Positions 45,741 through 54,356 of a DNA stretch of 64,000 nucleotides are shown one piece after another. Source of the DNA: Lentilitoribacter sp. Alg239-R112 (lineage in GTDB: Bacteria > Pseudomonadota > Alphaproteobacteria > Rhizobiales > Rhizobiaceae). Under the pieces are notes generated by a model. That model was not told where the DNA came from, did not search any database, and saw only the letters and a list, made by a program, of their open reading frames with translations. Where the stretch lies: positions 1,473 to 65,472 of the forward strand of contig NZ_LS999834.1 in the NCBI RefSeq assembly GCF_900537175.1, given 5' to 3'. The stretch's first letter is position 1. Each line of letters starts with the position of its first letter. The position numbers and the translations under genes are program-made.

Positions 45741-46502
45741 ATGTTGTCATTCATAAAACCCCTGTTTCGTTTGAGCCTACGGATTGCCGTATTTTTGCTG
45801 GTACTTTTTGTTCTGCCGGCGCTTGCCCATTTGGGTGTCTGGAGCCTGGGGGATCGGCCAGAAGGCTGGCGGCAGGCAAATTGGTCAAGTGCAGGGGTTT
45901 TGCCAAAAAATCCACCCATAAACAAAGCCGAGATTTATGTGCTGACGGCTCGCACCGGCGGCATGAAGGGCGCGTTTGCAACCCATTCCTGGCTGGTGCT
46001 CAAGTCCGCGGGTGCGCGGCGTTATGATCGCTATGAGGTTGTGGGGTGGGGCAGTCCGCTGCGCAAGAATGCTTATGATGCGGATGGTCATTGGTATTCC
46101 AACAAGCCGGTTATCAACCATCAGATAACTGGTAAAGAGGCCGAACGGCTCTTGCCGCAAATCGAAAAGGCAATCAGCAACTATCGCTGGCGCCAGCGGG
46201 GTGATTATACGCTTTGGCCGGGGCCGAATTCCAACACATTTGTGGCCAGCATTTTAAGGCAGGTGCCAAGCCTCGCCGCATCAACGCCCAGCACCGCCGT
46301 GGGGCGGGATTTTCCCGCAGATGGCAAATGGGCAGGCCGCCGCAGCGATGGCGCTGTGTTTGCAACATTAGGCGGGTATTTTGGCATTGTCTTGGGTGGC
46401 AGCACCGGGTTGGAGTTCAACTTTCTGGGCCTCGTAGCAGGCGTTAACCCTTGGGCGCGGGAAGTGCTCATTCCGGCCTTTGGCGCGGTTCGGGTTTTGT
46501 GA
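45741..46502 (+). CDS. DUF3750 domain protein
   Basis: The 253-residue protein has an N-terminal membrane helix or signal (residues about 8-32) and a domain matching DUF3750: KAEIYVLTARTGGMKGAFA, THSWLVLK, and a later YTLWPGPNSNTFVASILR with the Ser/Asn/Thr-rich catalytic-looking stretch. The final part is glycine-rich and hydrophobic (GLEFNFLGLVAGVNPWAREV). The family's function is not established. By eye the gene is more GC-rich than its AT-rich neighbours, hinting at a different origin. Confidence 0.88.
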   Translation: MLSFIKPLFRLSLRIAVFLLVLFVLPALAHLGVWSLGDRPEGWRQANWSSAGVLPKNPPINKAEIYVLTARTGGMKGAFATHSWLVLKSAGARRYDRYEVVGWGSPLRKNAYDADGHWYSNKPVINHQITGKEAERLLPQIEKAISNYRWRQRGDYTLWPGPNSNTFVASILRQVPSLAASTPSTAVGRDFPADGKWAGRRSDGAVFATLGGYFGIVLGGSTGLEFNFLGLVAGVNPWAREVLIPAFGAVRVL

Positions 46503-46841
46503 TGCCTGACTGAGGGTAAGGGCCTAATCTCGAGTGCGGATATTATCCGCTTTCGTTTGGGTAACAGACATTAGACGTAACGGGTGCGATTTCATGTTTG
46601 TGCCAATTTCGGACATTCTTGGGTGTTCTATAAATATAAGCCAATTTTATGCTAGACGACAGCTTTACGAGATAGAGCTAGGGGTAAAACTAAATTTATC
46701 AAGGACTGCTTGGCGAATTGATCTATCAACAGTGTTGAAATTAACTACGAAAATCCGCTAAATACCACTTTCTATGGATAGCCATACTTGAGCAATAGCC
46801 TCATACCACATCTGATATATCGTGTACCGAAGTGGCTTTTA
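46503..46841. other. Gap between the DUF3750 gene and the unknown exported pair
   Basis: A 75-codon frame at 46534-46761 has no ribosome binding site or recognisable content. The right end should contain the end of the minus-strand operon; no strong terminator hairpin is visible. Confidence 0.45.
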
Positions 46842-47957
46842 TTAAAGGTTGTTGTTGATTATTACTTGTGGGTCTGGCACAACTCCTGAGTCTAATTTTA
46901 GTTTTTCGAGAAAAATCTGATTGATCGAGTTTTCTAGGCTATTTAACTGCCCAGAAAAATTGCTAACTGAAGTCTCTAAATAGTTGATCCGAGTTTCCAT
47001 ATTGACGACCGAATTTTGCAGCTGCGCCATTTCTCCTTTCAAACTAGTGACATCTGATTGGATTTGATCGAGTTGAGCTTGATTGGCCGCGGATGCAGCA
47101 GCATTATTAACAATGGATGCCACGCTCAAGATATCTTGGATTACCTGAACACCTTTTAAACTGCGCATTATTCCGCTAGCCTGATCTAGCTTATGCATCG
47201 CGTCAACAAGATCAGCAGCAGCTTTTGACCGCGCCGCTCTGAGCGAGATCAATTGTCCAGATATTCCAGCATTTTTTATCTGCTCGCGATACAGATTTGC
47301 GAGTTCTGAGTATTGTCTGGATCGCTCCTCCACGGCCTCAGCTTCTGGAAGCCCTTTAATAACAGATTTTTGAAGCAGCATCTTTATACGCTTCAATCGA
47401 GCATCTGCCCAGAATGATTTGCTGTCATCAATCACATGAAATGAAATCTTTTTATCGTCGGTTTTGTAAACCCAGATCGCCCGCGATTTGTCACTTACTG
47501 AGAGGTTTTCAGGTAGCGAACCTATTTCGTCAAAGTTCTTTAGAAATGTTATATCCGCACCAAACGTGTCATGTTTAACCACTCTGCTACCAATTATGCT
47601 ACGTAATGCGGCATCGTTTGCATTTATTCCATCACCAACCAGAACTGGAACCATCACATATCTTTTGTTAGAGCTGGAAGACTCTAAGACGGTGACATCG
47701 AAAAGTAATCCTGTACCTGTAGCAAATTTACTACTCCTAAGAACCTCGGAATAATGATTGGCAAACTCATTAGAATTTATGAGGTTTATGACGGCATCAT
47801 CAGTTGCCTCAGTGATGTCATTCACAACGCCAGCGAGTTTTTCAGCGGCTTCAATAGTAGAGACACCTTCCAAAATAATTTTCACAGCACTGGGGTTTGC
47901 CAAGGAGGGAGTAAGAAAAGACAACAAGAGGAATGTTGTGAGTATTATAAACCGCAT
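46842..47957 (-). CDS. Exported helical protein of unknown family (second gene of pair)
   Basis: The 371-residue product has a Sec signal peptide (MRFIILTTFLLLSFLTPSLA, cleavage before NPSAV). Residues about 25-190 are mixed, and about 200-365 are almost wholly helical, with a hydrophobic alanine-rich patch (IVNNAAASAANQAQLDQIQ) followed by a coiled coil (SLKGEMAQLQNSVVNMETRI and beyond). The mature part contains no cysteine. It overlaps the end of the upstream gene by 13 nt and has GGAGAG 6 nt before its ATG, so the two are translated from one message. I do not recognise the family; a pore-forming or scaffold role is speculation. Confidence 0.82.
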   Translation of the reverse strand: MRFIILTTFLLLSFLTPSLANPSAVKIILEGVSTIEAAEKLAGVVNDITEATDDAVINLINSNEFANHYSEVLRSSKFATGTGLLFDVTVLESSSSNKRYVMVPVLVGDGINANDAALRSIIGSRVVKHDTFGADITFLKNFDEIGSLPENLSVSDKSRAIWVYKTDDKKISFHVIDDSKSFWADARLKRIKMLLQKSVIKGLPEAEAVEERSRQYSELANLYREQIKNAGISGQLISLRAARSKAAADLVDAMHKLDQASGIMRSLKGVQVIQDILSVASIVNNAAASAANQAQLDQIQSDVTSLKGEMAQLQNSVVNMETRINYLETSVSNFSGQLNSLENSINQIFLEKLKLDSGVVPDPQVIINNNL

Positions 47958-49198
47958 GTGTTCTCTCCAGTTTCAAGTAGTATAATACGACATTCGGCAT
48001 TGTTTATTGTTAGCTCACAAACTCTCTTGGCATGTACAAGTGATTCAATAGCAAGCTCGCGAGCATCGATTTCTTTCTCGATGCTCTTCCAGTCTGAGAA
48101 TAATTTTTTCTCGGCGTCGTCAAATAATTTGCTGTCGATATTCCCATCACATATTTTATTGTGGATTTTATGTTTATTGAGGACGATGTTTTCTGCTTCT
48201 GCGGCGTATTGATAAGGCTTACCACGGGATATACTGCTCGAAGTGAGAGAGCGATTTTCAGAAATGATTTCTTCTGTTTTTTCTAAAATTAGTGGCGTTA
48301 GGGTGTGTTCCCTTACAAGTGTGGTTTTACAACCGTTATCCCCCCCATCATCTATCAGATAAGGGCATGAAAAAGGATCTACTCGGAAATCACTCGTTGT
48401 AGTTTTTTTACAAACCATGCCGCCCGTCTTTCCATCTAGGAAAAACTTGCCAACGGGATTTTTTGCTTGCTGATCACGGAAATCCACAATGGCTCTTTCG
48501 AGTGAGGTAATAGTTGCAGGAATGGAGTTTGGTAACTTCGGATCAACAGCATTACGCAGAAATGGCAGATATGAATCTCTCAAGGCGACTTTTACCTCAG
48601 TGAGATCAAATGATATCCCCACTTCCCTTGCTTCGTCCGAAACTAGTTCGAGCGCAATCATCATTTCGTGTTCCTGCGCAACCGCTACATGGATAGCGTA
48701 ATCGTATGCCGTTTCAGGAGTAATCTCTATCAGTCTGCTTCTTGCTAGAGCGTAGGATTCATATAGAGACTTGAGGAAAGTGTAGTAGTTTTCTGAAGTC
48801 GTATCGGTATTGGCAGGATCAAGAAAAGATGTAAGCTTTTCTCGGTAGCGCCGCCAAAGCCCTGCCATCTCATTATGATTCGAAAGTGCAACGGTCTCCT
48901 GTGGTACTTTTGATACTAATTTTCGTATTTCATTCAATTCGACCAATGCTTGCTGTAAGCCAACATTAATGGCACCAACTTCTTTTGATATTGAAGTTAA
49001 TATCTGAAGGTTTGCTTGAGCAACGAGTGCGGCAGCTCGTGCTTTCTTACCACGCGACATTAGTGAAACGGCTAAAGAGGCAACAGCGATAACTGCTGTT
49101 ACAACCCACGCATTTGCACGGGTTGGCATCAAGGATGGTATAGTGGCAAGTGAAACCGTAGCTAATGTGCCCTTAAAAAAATTACGTCTTGAAAGCAT
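47945..49198 (-). CDS. Exported Cys-rich protein of unknown family (first gene of pair)
   Basis: The 417-residue product begins with a twin-arginine-type signal (MLSRRNFFKGTLATVSLATI, ending near TRANA). A hydrophobic stretch (AWVVTAVIAVASLAVSLM) and a long helical part with IGVLQQALVELNEIRKLVSK-like heptads follow; the middle is helical, and the C-terminal third holds seven cysteines (GGMVCKK, FSCPYL, NGCKTT, NKICDG, KRVCEL, NAECRI, ENTCGL), likely disulfide-bonded after export. Two-thirds is helix-rich. GGAG lies 8 nt before its ATG. It precedes and overlaps the partner gene. No family is recognised. Confidence 0.8.
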   Translation of the reverse strand: MLSRRNFFKGTLATVSLATIPSLMPTRANAWVVTAVIAVASLAVSLMSRGKKARAAALVAQANLQILTSISKEVGAINVGLQQALVELNEIRKLVSKVPQETVALSNHNEMAGLWRRYREKLTSFLDPANTDTTSENYYTFLKSLYESYALARSRLIEITPETAYDYAIHVAVAQEHEMMIALELVSDEAREVGISFDLTEVKVALRDSYLPFLRNAVDPKLPNSIPATITSLERAIVDFRDQQAKNPVGKFFLDGKTGGMVCKKTTTSDFRVDPFSCPYLIDDGGDNGCKTTLVREHTLTPLILEKTEEIISENRSLTSSSISRGKPYQYAAEAENIVLNKHKIHNKICDGNIDSKLFDDAEKKLFSDWKSIEKEIDARELAIESLVHAKRVCELTINNAECRIILLETGENTCGL

Positions 49199-49622
49199 AC
49201 TGATGGCTCCAGTTGAATCTCAGTTCATCTCGACTTTTAGGCGCAATTAATACGAAACGCCGTAAAGTAGAACCACAAATTATACGTAGTTCCTAATTTA
49301 AGCAACTCCTGATAGAAAAGGCTCGGCGTGAAAGCTGATATCCAAGAAATTCATTGCACTGGGAACTAGTCGCTCGAAACAATTGTTCGCGATGGCGGAT
49401 TAAGCGACAAATCAAAATCAAGCCAATGTCTCCAGTGGGCCACTTTCAACGATGCTTGTCATATAGTTTTAGCTCTGCTTTCGGCTCTTGAGCAGAACTC
49501 TCTTTTGGCGTTCGTGACTTCAGTCTCGTGTCACAAATTCGGATATTTGCTTGCAAATTGAAACTCCGTTTTGGGGCAATTACTGCCCCAAAATGCGATT
49601 CTGCGACCGTATGAACAGAGCT
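49199..49622. other. Gap upstream of the unknown exported pair
   Basis: No gene is visible in 424 nt. The promoter of the exported pair (minus strand) should be in the left half. The right end holds the strong hairpin at 49569-49593. Confidence 0.5.
49569..49593. terminator. Symmetric terminator hairpin
   Basis: A perfect 10-bp stem TTTTGGGGCA / TGCCCCAAAA with a 5-nt loop lies 30 nt downstream of the minus-strand gene ending at 49623. A-run and T-run on either side make it usable in both directions. Confidence 0.88.
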
Positions 49623-50186
49623 CTATTTAGCCGAGTTGCTAAACCTGATACGAAATACTTCTTTCTCTGTTGAAGAGGACGTCAGTAATGCTTCGTCAGC
49701 ATCACCCCAGGGCCGAAGGATAAGGGATTTTCCCGCATAGGTTTGCTCCGGACTATCGCTAGCGAGAGGAAGTGCGAATATCGGATCAGATATCGAATTG
49801 CTATCTTCTGTGATTATGATGGCATAGTCGCTATCAGTGTTCAGTGTAATCACTTCATCCATCGATTCAAAAAGATGTCCTCCTGTAAGGAAATCCATAG
49901 CCGCGTCTCTTGCAGGTTGAATTGCCAGAAATTTGGGGTCGTTGTGAAGTGCTTTGCGCTTATCCGCTGATGGCCAACTGGCCAAACTACCTGTCTGCGG
50001 GTTGCCGCCTGCAAAATTTGTCGCAATCACACCAAAGCCAGCAAGAATCGAAAGCCCGTGTTTGGCCATAGTTGGTGCCATATATGGAAAATATTCGCCA
50101 TACATCCATTCTTGTTTCTCGGGTTTCACAGTACCAAAGCCAAACTCAATGAGACTGTCGGCCGTCAGATTAAGCTCTTTTGTCAT
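49623..50186 (-). CDS. Conserved hypothetical, possible dimeric alpha-beta barrel
   Basis: The 187-residue cytoplasmic-looking protein has no signal. Fragments such as GEYFPYMAPTMAKHG, GLSILAGFGVIATN and LASWPSADKRKALHNDPKF recall dimeric alpha-beta barrel proteins (DUF1330/NIPSNAP-like) in their spacing of histidine, phenylalanine and a WPS-x-D-x-R segment. This is a by-eye suggestion. The gene is followed by a strong hairpin and preceded by the SRPBCC gene on the same strand 130 nt away. Confidence 0.72.
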   Translation of the reverse strand: MTKELNLTADSLIEFGFGTVKPEKQEWMYGEYFPYMAPTMAKHGLSILAGFGVIATNFAGGNPQTGSLASWPSADKRKALHNDPKFLAIQPARDAAMDFLTGGHLFESMDEVITLNTDSDYAIIITEDSNSISDPIFALPLASDSPEQTYAGKSLILRPWGDADEALLTSSSTEKEVFRIRFSNSAK

Positions 50187-50316
50187 ATTTGTTCTCCTTA
50201 TTTTTTTAGGGCAATACTTAGTTGGACGGCAGTTGGTTCAAAATTGCCGGTTCCTAGTGTTTATGGAGTTAGATCGGCCATCGTCAGCATCATAAAACGA
50301 TGGTCGAAATCAGAAT

Positions 50317-50817
50317 TTACGGGTAGTTTTTGCGAACTTCTGTGTAATTGTCCTTGTTCACAATCTTACCTGTTTCTGCGAAATATTTCAGACCAAACAA
50401 GTGTTTGAGCAGCGATTTGGCCATTTGCCCCTTCATCAGGTACTTCATGAAATCAGGAGAAAACGAATTGAATGAGATCATCTTGATCTCGGTTTTTTCA
50501 TCTGCAATGGCTGTCAATTCGTAAATCGCTGACATTTCCTTCACAAAAGGGAGGTTATGCTCGGTAACGACTATTTTGAAGCTATCAGTACCATTCACTT
50601 CAGTAATTTTTTCATCCAGGAACAGTTTTTCACTAAACTCACAATGCCTTACGGCGTTTAGTTCGCTTTTAGAACCCTCATTTAAATAGTTCGATTTAAT
50701 CATTGTTGGATTATGGATATGGATGTCTCCATACTGGTTAAAGAGCATATCCCAGGTTCTCTCCTTTGATGTATTTATGATCTCTTTAAATTCTGTGCGG
50801 TTCATTTTGCTCGCCAT
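50317..50817 (-). CDS. SRPBCC-type (START-like) small protein
   Basis: The 166-residue product reads like a polyketide-cyclase/START-like domain: an opening NRTEFKEIINTSKERTWDML helix-strand, a middle of beta strands (VNGTDSFKIVVTEHNLP) and a long C-terminal helix (MKYLMKGQMAKSLLKHLFGL) with KYFAETG near the end. Such domains bind hydrophobic ligands or modify regulator outputs. ATG at 50817 is chosen because upstream residues of the longer frame (to 50913) run into the divergent LysR promoter. Confidence 0.78.
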   Translation of the reverse strand: MASKMNRTEFKEIINTSKERTWDMLFNQYGDIHIHNPTMIKSNYLNEGSKSELNAVRHCEFSEKLFLDEKITEVNGTDSFKIVVTEHNLPFVKEMSAIYELTAIADEKTEIKMISFNSFSPDFMKYLMKGQMAKSLLKHLFGLKYFAETGKIVNKDNYTEVRKNYP

Positions 50818-50930
50818 GCTTAGTGTCCAGTTCTTGTGTTGTGTTGAACTTAGTCCATTTAAAATGAATTGGAATTGCGGTATATGGAGGTTTATGGTGC
50901 AATAATCGACCACCCCTATGGAGGACCTGC

Positions 50931-51821
50931 ATGGCCGAACTGGATTGGAACGACATCAAGGTATTTCTGGCGCTGTTTCGAGGCCGTTCTGTTCGCGCAG
51001 CAGCGGGAGAGTTGTTGATGAGCCATTCAACGGTTTCAAGACACCTAACCGATTTGGAAACAAGTTTAGGCGCAGTGTTGTTCACCCGCTCGCGCGACGG
51101 CTTGCTGGCAACCGCAGTTGCCGAACAGGTTTTTACAAAGGCAGAACAGGTCGAAAGTGAGGTTCTTGACTTTCAACGTGAGGCAGAGAGCTTGGATACG
51201 GAACTTGCAGGCCAGGTTCGTGTGACATCGCCACCGTTGTTGTCCCAGTACATGTTGATGCCACACCTTGCCTCCTTCACGCGAAAATATCCTGGAATTG
51301 AGATTTCGCTTAATACAAGTTATTCAATTGACGATCTGATGAGGGGCGCGGCTGACGTTGCGTTCCGGTTCCAGTTTAATCCAGATGATAGTTTGGTAGG
51401 TCGGCGGCTTCCTGATTTTGTGGAACGCGCATATGCATCACCGCAATATATCGCCAATCATTGGTTTGAAGACAATAAGACAAATGCAAACTGGATTGGG
51501 CGGGGTACAATCGATCCCGGCCACAGGTGGATCACGGAGGGGCCGTTCCCTGATGCGGAAGTGAAACACCAAATTTCTGATTTACTGGATCAGGCAGAAG
51601 CGGCGAAAGAAGGTTTGGGGATGATCGTTTCTCCATGCTTTTTTGCCGACTCGTTAAATGGCTTGGTTCGTATTCCCGGAACTGGACCTGTCTCTACGCG
51701 GCCAGGATGGGTTTTGACCCATCCCGATTTGCGTTCTTCAGTTCGAGTGATGACCTTTGTTAGGTTTCTTGTAGCAGAAATGACCAAACAAGAAGCCCTA
51801 ATTAAAGGTGATACGGTATAG
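50931..51821 (+). CDS. LysR-family transcriptional regulator
   Basis: The 296-residue protein has a LysR winged helix (DIKVFLALFRGRSVRAAAGE, then LMSHSTVSRHLTDLETSLG, residues 5-45) and an effector domain. It diverges from the SRPBCC gene across about 110 nt and so probably controls that operon. Its 3' end is followed at once by the first copy of the DUF1826-derived repeat. Confidence 0.9.
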   Translation: MAELDWNDIKVFLALFRGRSVRAAAGELLMSHSTVSRHLTDLETSLGAVLFTRSRDGLLATAVAEQVFTKAEQVESEVLDFQREAESLDTELAGQVRVTSPPLLSQYMLMPHLASFTRKYPGIEISLNTSYSIDDLMRGAADVAFRFQFNPDDSLVGRRLPDFVERAYASPQYIANHWFEDNKTNANWIGRGTIDPGHRWITEGPFPDAEVKHQISDLLDQAEAAKEGLGMIVSPCFFADSLNGLVRIPGTGPVSTRPGWVLTHPDLRSSVRVMTFVRFLVAEMTKQEALIKGDTV

Positions 51822-51842
51822 GCAAGTTTTATTGCTTTGGGG

Positions 51843-52018
51843 CCAATAGCAGTCATTGACACGAATGAGGTGTTTTATAATAACTGGCAGTAAAACGTTC
51901 TGATCACACATCATTCTCAGGATCAGAAACAGGGTCAAGAACCAGAACCAAACGTGTTTCGCCCGTGCCTTCAATCGGGGGAGGTCGATGCAGCAGGCCG
52001 GATTCTGGTGTTTCAGGC
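51843..52018. repeat. Direct repeat (about 176 nt), left copy
   Basis: This stretch matches 54183-54356 with about 93% identity by my alignment (roughly 11 substitutions and a 2-nt gap). It bounds the LysR/MBL module on its left and contains a 3' piece of the DUF1826 gene. Confidence 0.9.
51904..52018 (-). pseudogene. 3' fragment of a DUF1826 gene
   Basis: Read on the minus strand the repeat encodes the last 38 residues of a DUF1826 protein (PETPESGLLHRPPPI, then TRLVLVLDPVSDPENDV and a stop), with a few changes from the intact gene at 54242-54877. The reading then breaks into unrelated sequence next to the LysR stop. It is a truncated gene copy. Confidence 0.85.
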
Positions 52019-52031
52019 TATGGCTTTCTAT

Positions 52032-52964
52032 CTACGCACTCATCTGTAAATCTTGGTGACGGATCACCCGTGTACGCCCATAATTATGCAGTCCGTCATA
52101 GATCGCATTAATAACTACGCGCATATTCTTAGTTACAGCATGCCGATGGGGATAGACCAGATAGATATTCTTCGGTTCGACTACATAGTCAGGTAACATC
52201 ACTTCTAACGTTCCTTTCTGAATATAGTCGTTGGCTAAAACCCGCGGTAAGCGGGCAAAGCCAAGACCATCAATTAAAGCATTCATCAGGTGTGAGGGGG
52301 TATCCACAACCAGCTTGGTTGCCAATTCAATCTCTGCGTCTTCACCGCCCTTCTGTACAGTGTGAAATCCATGTGCACGGTGATCAGCATATTGTACAAA
52401 AGCATGCTGCCCCATTTCTGAATGATCGGTTGGTCGACCGTTTCGATCCAGATATGACGGCGCTGCGACAAGCACAGTTTCGAATTGGCCGATTTTGCGC
52501 ACGATAGCATCAGAATTGCCAATCTCGCCTGTGCGTAGTGCAAGATCATACCCCTCATCGACGACATCCACGAGCCGATCTTCAACTTTAACCATCAGCT
52601 GCAAATTTGGATAAGCTCCATGCAGTTTTTGCAACGCAATCCCAACAGGGTTTTCGGCCATGACCCTGCTGATACTAATGCGTATCTCACCTCCTGGTGT
52701 CGTTGACAGGGCAGAGATGTCTGCTCGCATTCGTCTGTGTGTGGTCACAAGTTCCGCCGCATGCCGCGAGATAATCCGGCCTGCCCGTGTCGCAGTGGTG
52801 CCAGTAGCGCTTCTCTGGAGCAAAGGAGTTCCAAAATCAGCCTCCAATGCAGCCATTTGTTGACTAATTGCCGGTTGGCTAATACCCCGAACTCGGGCAG
52901 CGGCACTAAGGGAGCCTTGATCCAGTACTTCTAGAAAACTCTCAAAATATCCAAGGCGATCCAT
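52032..52964 (-). CDS. LysR-family transcriptional regulator
   Basis: The 310-residue protein has the LysR helix-turn-helix (FESFLEVLDQGSLSAAARVR, GISQPAISQQMAALEADFG) and an effector domain of the AaeR/DsdC-like class. It diverges from the MBL-fold gene and a perfect dyad lies between them, so it almost certainly regulates that gene. The stop lies 13 nt from the left DUF1826-derived repeat. Confidence 0.92.
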   Translation of the reverse strand: MDRLGYFESFLEVLDQGSLSAAARVRGISQPAISQQMAALEADFGTPLLQRSATGTTATRAGRIISRHAAELVTTHRRMRADISALSTTPGGEIRISISRVMAENPVGIALQKLHGAYPNLQLMVKVEDRLVDVVDEGYDLALRTGEIGNSDAIVRKIGQFETVLVAAPSYLDRNGRPTDHSEMGQHAFVQYADHRAHGFHTVQKGGEDAEIELATKLVVDTPSHLMNALIDGLGFARLPRVLANDYIQKGTLEVMLPDYVVEPKNIYLVYPHRHAVTKNMRVVINAIYDGLHNYGRTRVIRHQDLQMSA

Positions 52965-52982
52965 ATAATCCTCTAAGTATTA

Positions 52983-52999
52983 CTTATGGGAGACATAAG
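52983..52999. promoter_or_regulatory. LysR-type dyad between LysR and MBL genes
   Basis: The sequence CTTATGGGAGACATAAG is a perfect 6-bp dyad with a 5-nt centre in the 117-nt divergent region, matching the T-N11-A style of LysR operators. Confidence 0.7.
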
Positions 53000-53081
53000 A
53001 TGAACCCTCCTATGCCGAGCTGATTTATTGGATATAGTATGAATCAACTAATTATTCCAGAAAAATCCATAGGAGATGCTT

Positions 53082-54056
53082 ATGAACATTAGTCGAAGAA
53101 ACTTTCTTGGCATGGGGGGAGCTGCTGCCCTTGCTGCGCCTTTTATCGTGCGTCCCAATCTGCTTTCCGCCCATGAGGTTGGTCTAGATGCAGGGGCGAT
53201 ACCCTCCTATGCTAAGCGTCGCGTTGGATCGGCAGAGATAACTGTTCTATTGGATGGCACCATTGATGTCGGGCAAGATTTAATTGTTGGGTTTGATCAA
53301 GATAAAGCGAATAAAACGCTAAAACAGCAGCATCTGCCTGCTTTTGAGAGTACACGACCACTACCGGTTCTTGGTCATGTCATTGACACCGGTGAGCGGA
53401 AGATTGCCATAGACACAGGCACGCTGCCTGGATTTTCACCCAAGACAGGAGGATACCATGCGGCACTAAAACAAGCAGGTATCGATGTGACTGAGATTGA
53501 TACTGTTCTTTTAACCCACCTTCATCCTGATCATATTGGCGGGCTTAGTGCGGATAAAAAGCGGTTGTTCCCAAATGCGGAAATTGTTGTCAATTCTACC
53601 GAATGGGATTTTTGGCATGGCTCAGCTGCAGATGGTCTGCCTAGTCAGGTTCAACCCTTCGTGCAGATCGCGCGTGATTTGACAGAGCCTTATAAAGACA
53701 GATTAAGAACTTTCGATAATGATGCAGAGGTATTGCCAGGCATTCAGGCCAAGTTCATGCCAGGACATACGCCTGGGCATGTTGGTTTCCATTTACATGA
53801 TGCTGGTGAGGACCTGTTATTTTGGGGAGATCTGATTCATCTGCCGCGATTACAATTCAATAATCCCGAATGGCTGATTGCCTTTGATATGGACCCCGCG
53901 CAGACAGCTAAAACACGCGCCAGAATGTTAGATATGGCAGCAGCGGATAGAGTGCCGGTAACGGGTGCACATTTGGAGTTTCCTGGCTTTGGTTATGTGG
54001 ATCAAACTGCAAATGGGTATGATTTTGTACCAGCAGCCTATGATTATTCACTATAA
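53082..54056 (+). CDS. Exported MBL-fold metallohydrolase
   Basis: The 324-residue protein starts with a twin-arginine signal (MNISRRNFLGMGGAAALAAP) and has the metallo-beta-lactamase fold with metal motifs LLTHLHPDHIGGL, PGHTPGHVGFH and a later FWGDLIH and GAHLEF. The Tat signal implies folding with metal in the cytoplasm before export. Related Tat-exported enzymes hydrolyse lactones, sulfate esters or beta-lactams; the substrate here is unknown. AGGAG sits 6 nt before the second of two ATGs, which is chosen. The gene is divergent from its likely LysR regulator. Confidence 0.9.
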   Translation: MNISRRNFLGMGGAAALAAPFIVRPNLLSAHEVGLDAGAIPSYAKRRVGSAEITVLLDGTIDVGQDLIVGFDQDKANKTLKQQHLPAFESTRPLPVLGHVIDTGERKIAIDTGTLPGFSPKTGGYHAALKQAGIDVTEIDTVLLTHLHPDHIGGLSADKKRLFPNAEIVVNSTEWDFWHGSAADGLPSQVQPFVQIARDLTEPYKDRLRTFDNDAEVLPGIQAKFMPGHTPGHVGFHLHDAGEDLLFWGDLIHLPRLQFNNPEWLIAFDMDPAQTAKTRARMLDMAAADRVPVTGAHLEFPGFGYVDQTANGYDFVPAAYDYSL

Positions 54057-54063
54057 TAAAATT

Positions 54064-54089
54064 GGTCACCCGATATTAAACGGGTGACC
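54064..54089 (+). terminator. Hairpin after the MBL-fold gene
   Basis: A perfect 9-bp stem GGTCACCCG / CGGGTGACC with an 8-nt loop lies 8 nt after the stop codon. No long T-run follows. Confidence 0.75.
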
Positions 54090-54182
54090 ATAAACCTAAC
54101 AAGCGATTTTGTTTCAGAACCTTCTGCCTTTGAAGCCTCCCATTTCCAAGCGTTGTTAACATGCAATTCGTTCTCGATAAGA

Positions 54183-54356
54183 CCAATAGCAGTCATCGAC
54201 ACCAGTGAGATATTTTAATAGCTGGCAGTAAAACGTTCTGATCACACATCATTCTCAGGATCAGAAACGGGGTCAAGAACCAGAAGTAAACGTGTTTCGC
54301 CCGTGCCGTCAATCGGGGGAGATCGATGCAGCAGGCCGGATTCTGGTGTTTCAGGC
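54183..54356. repeat. Direct repeat (about 174 nt), right copy
   Basis: The matching copy of 51843-52018; it covers the 3' end of the intact DUF1826 gene and the sequence after its stop codon. Confidence 0.9.

Noticed and set aside
46534..46761. 75-codon frame after the DUF3750 gene
   Set aside because: No ribosome binding site or motif; composition is that of intergenic DNA.
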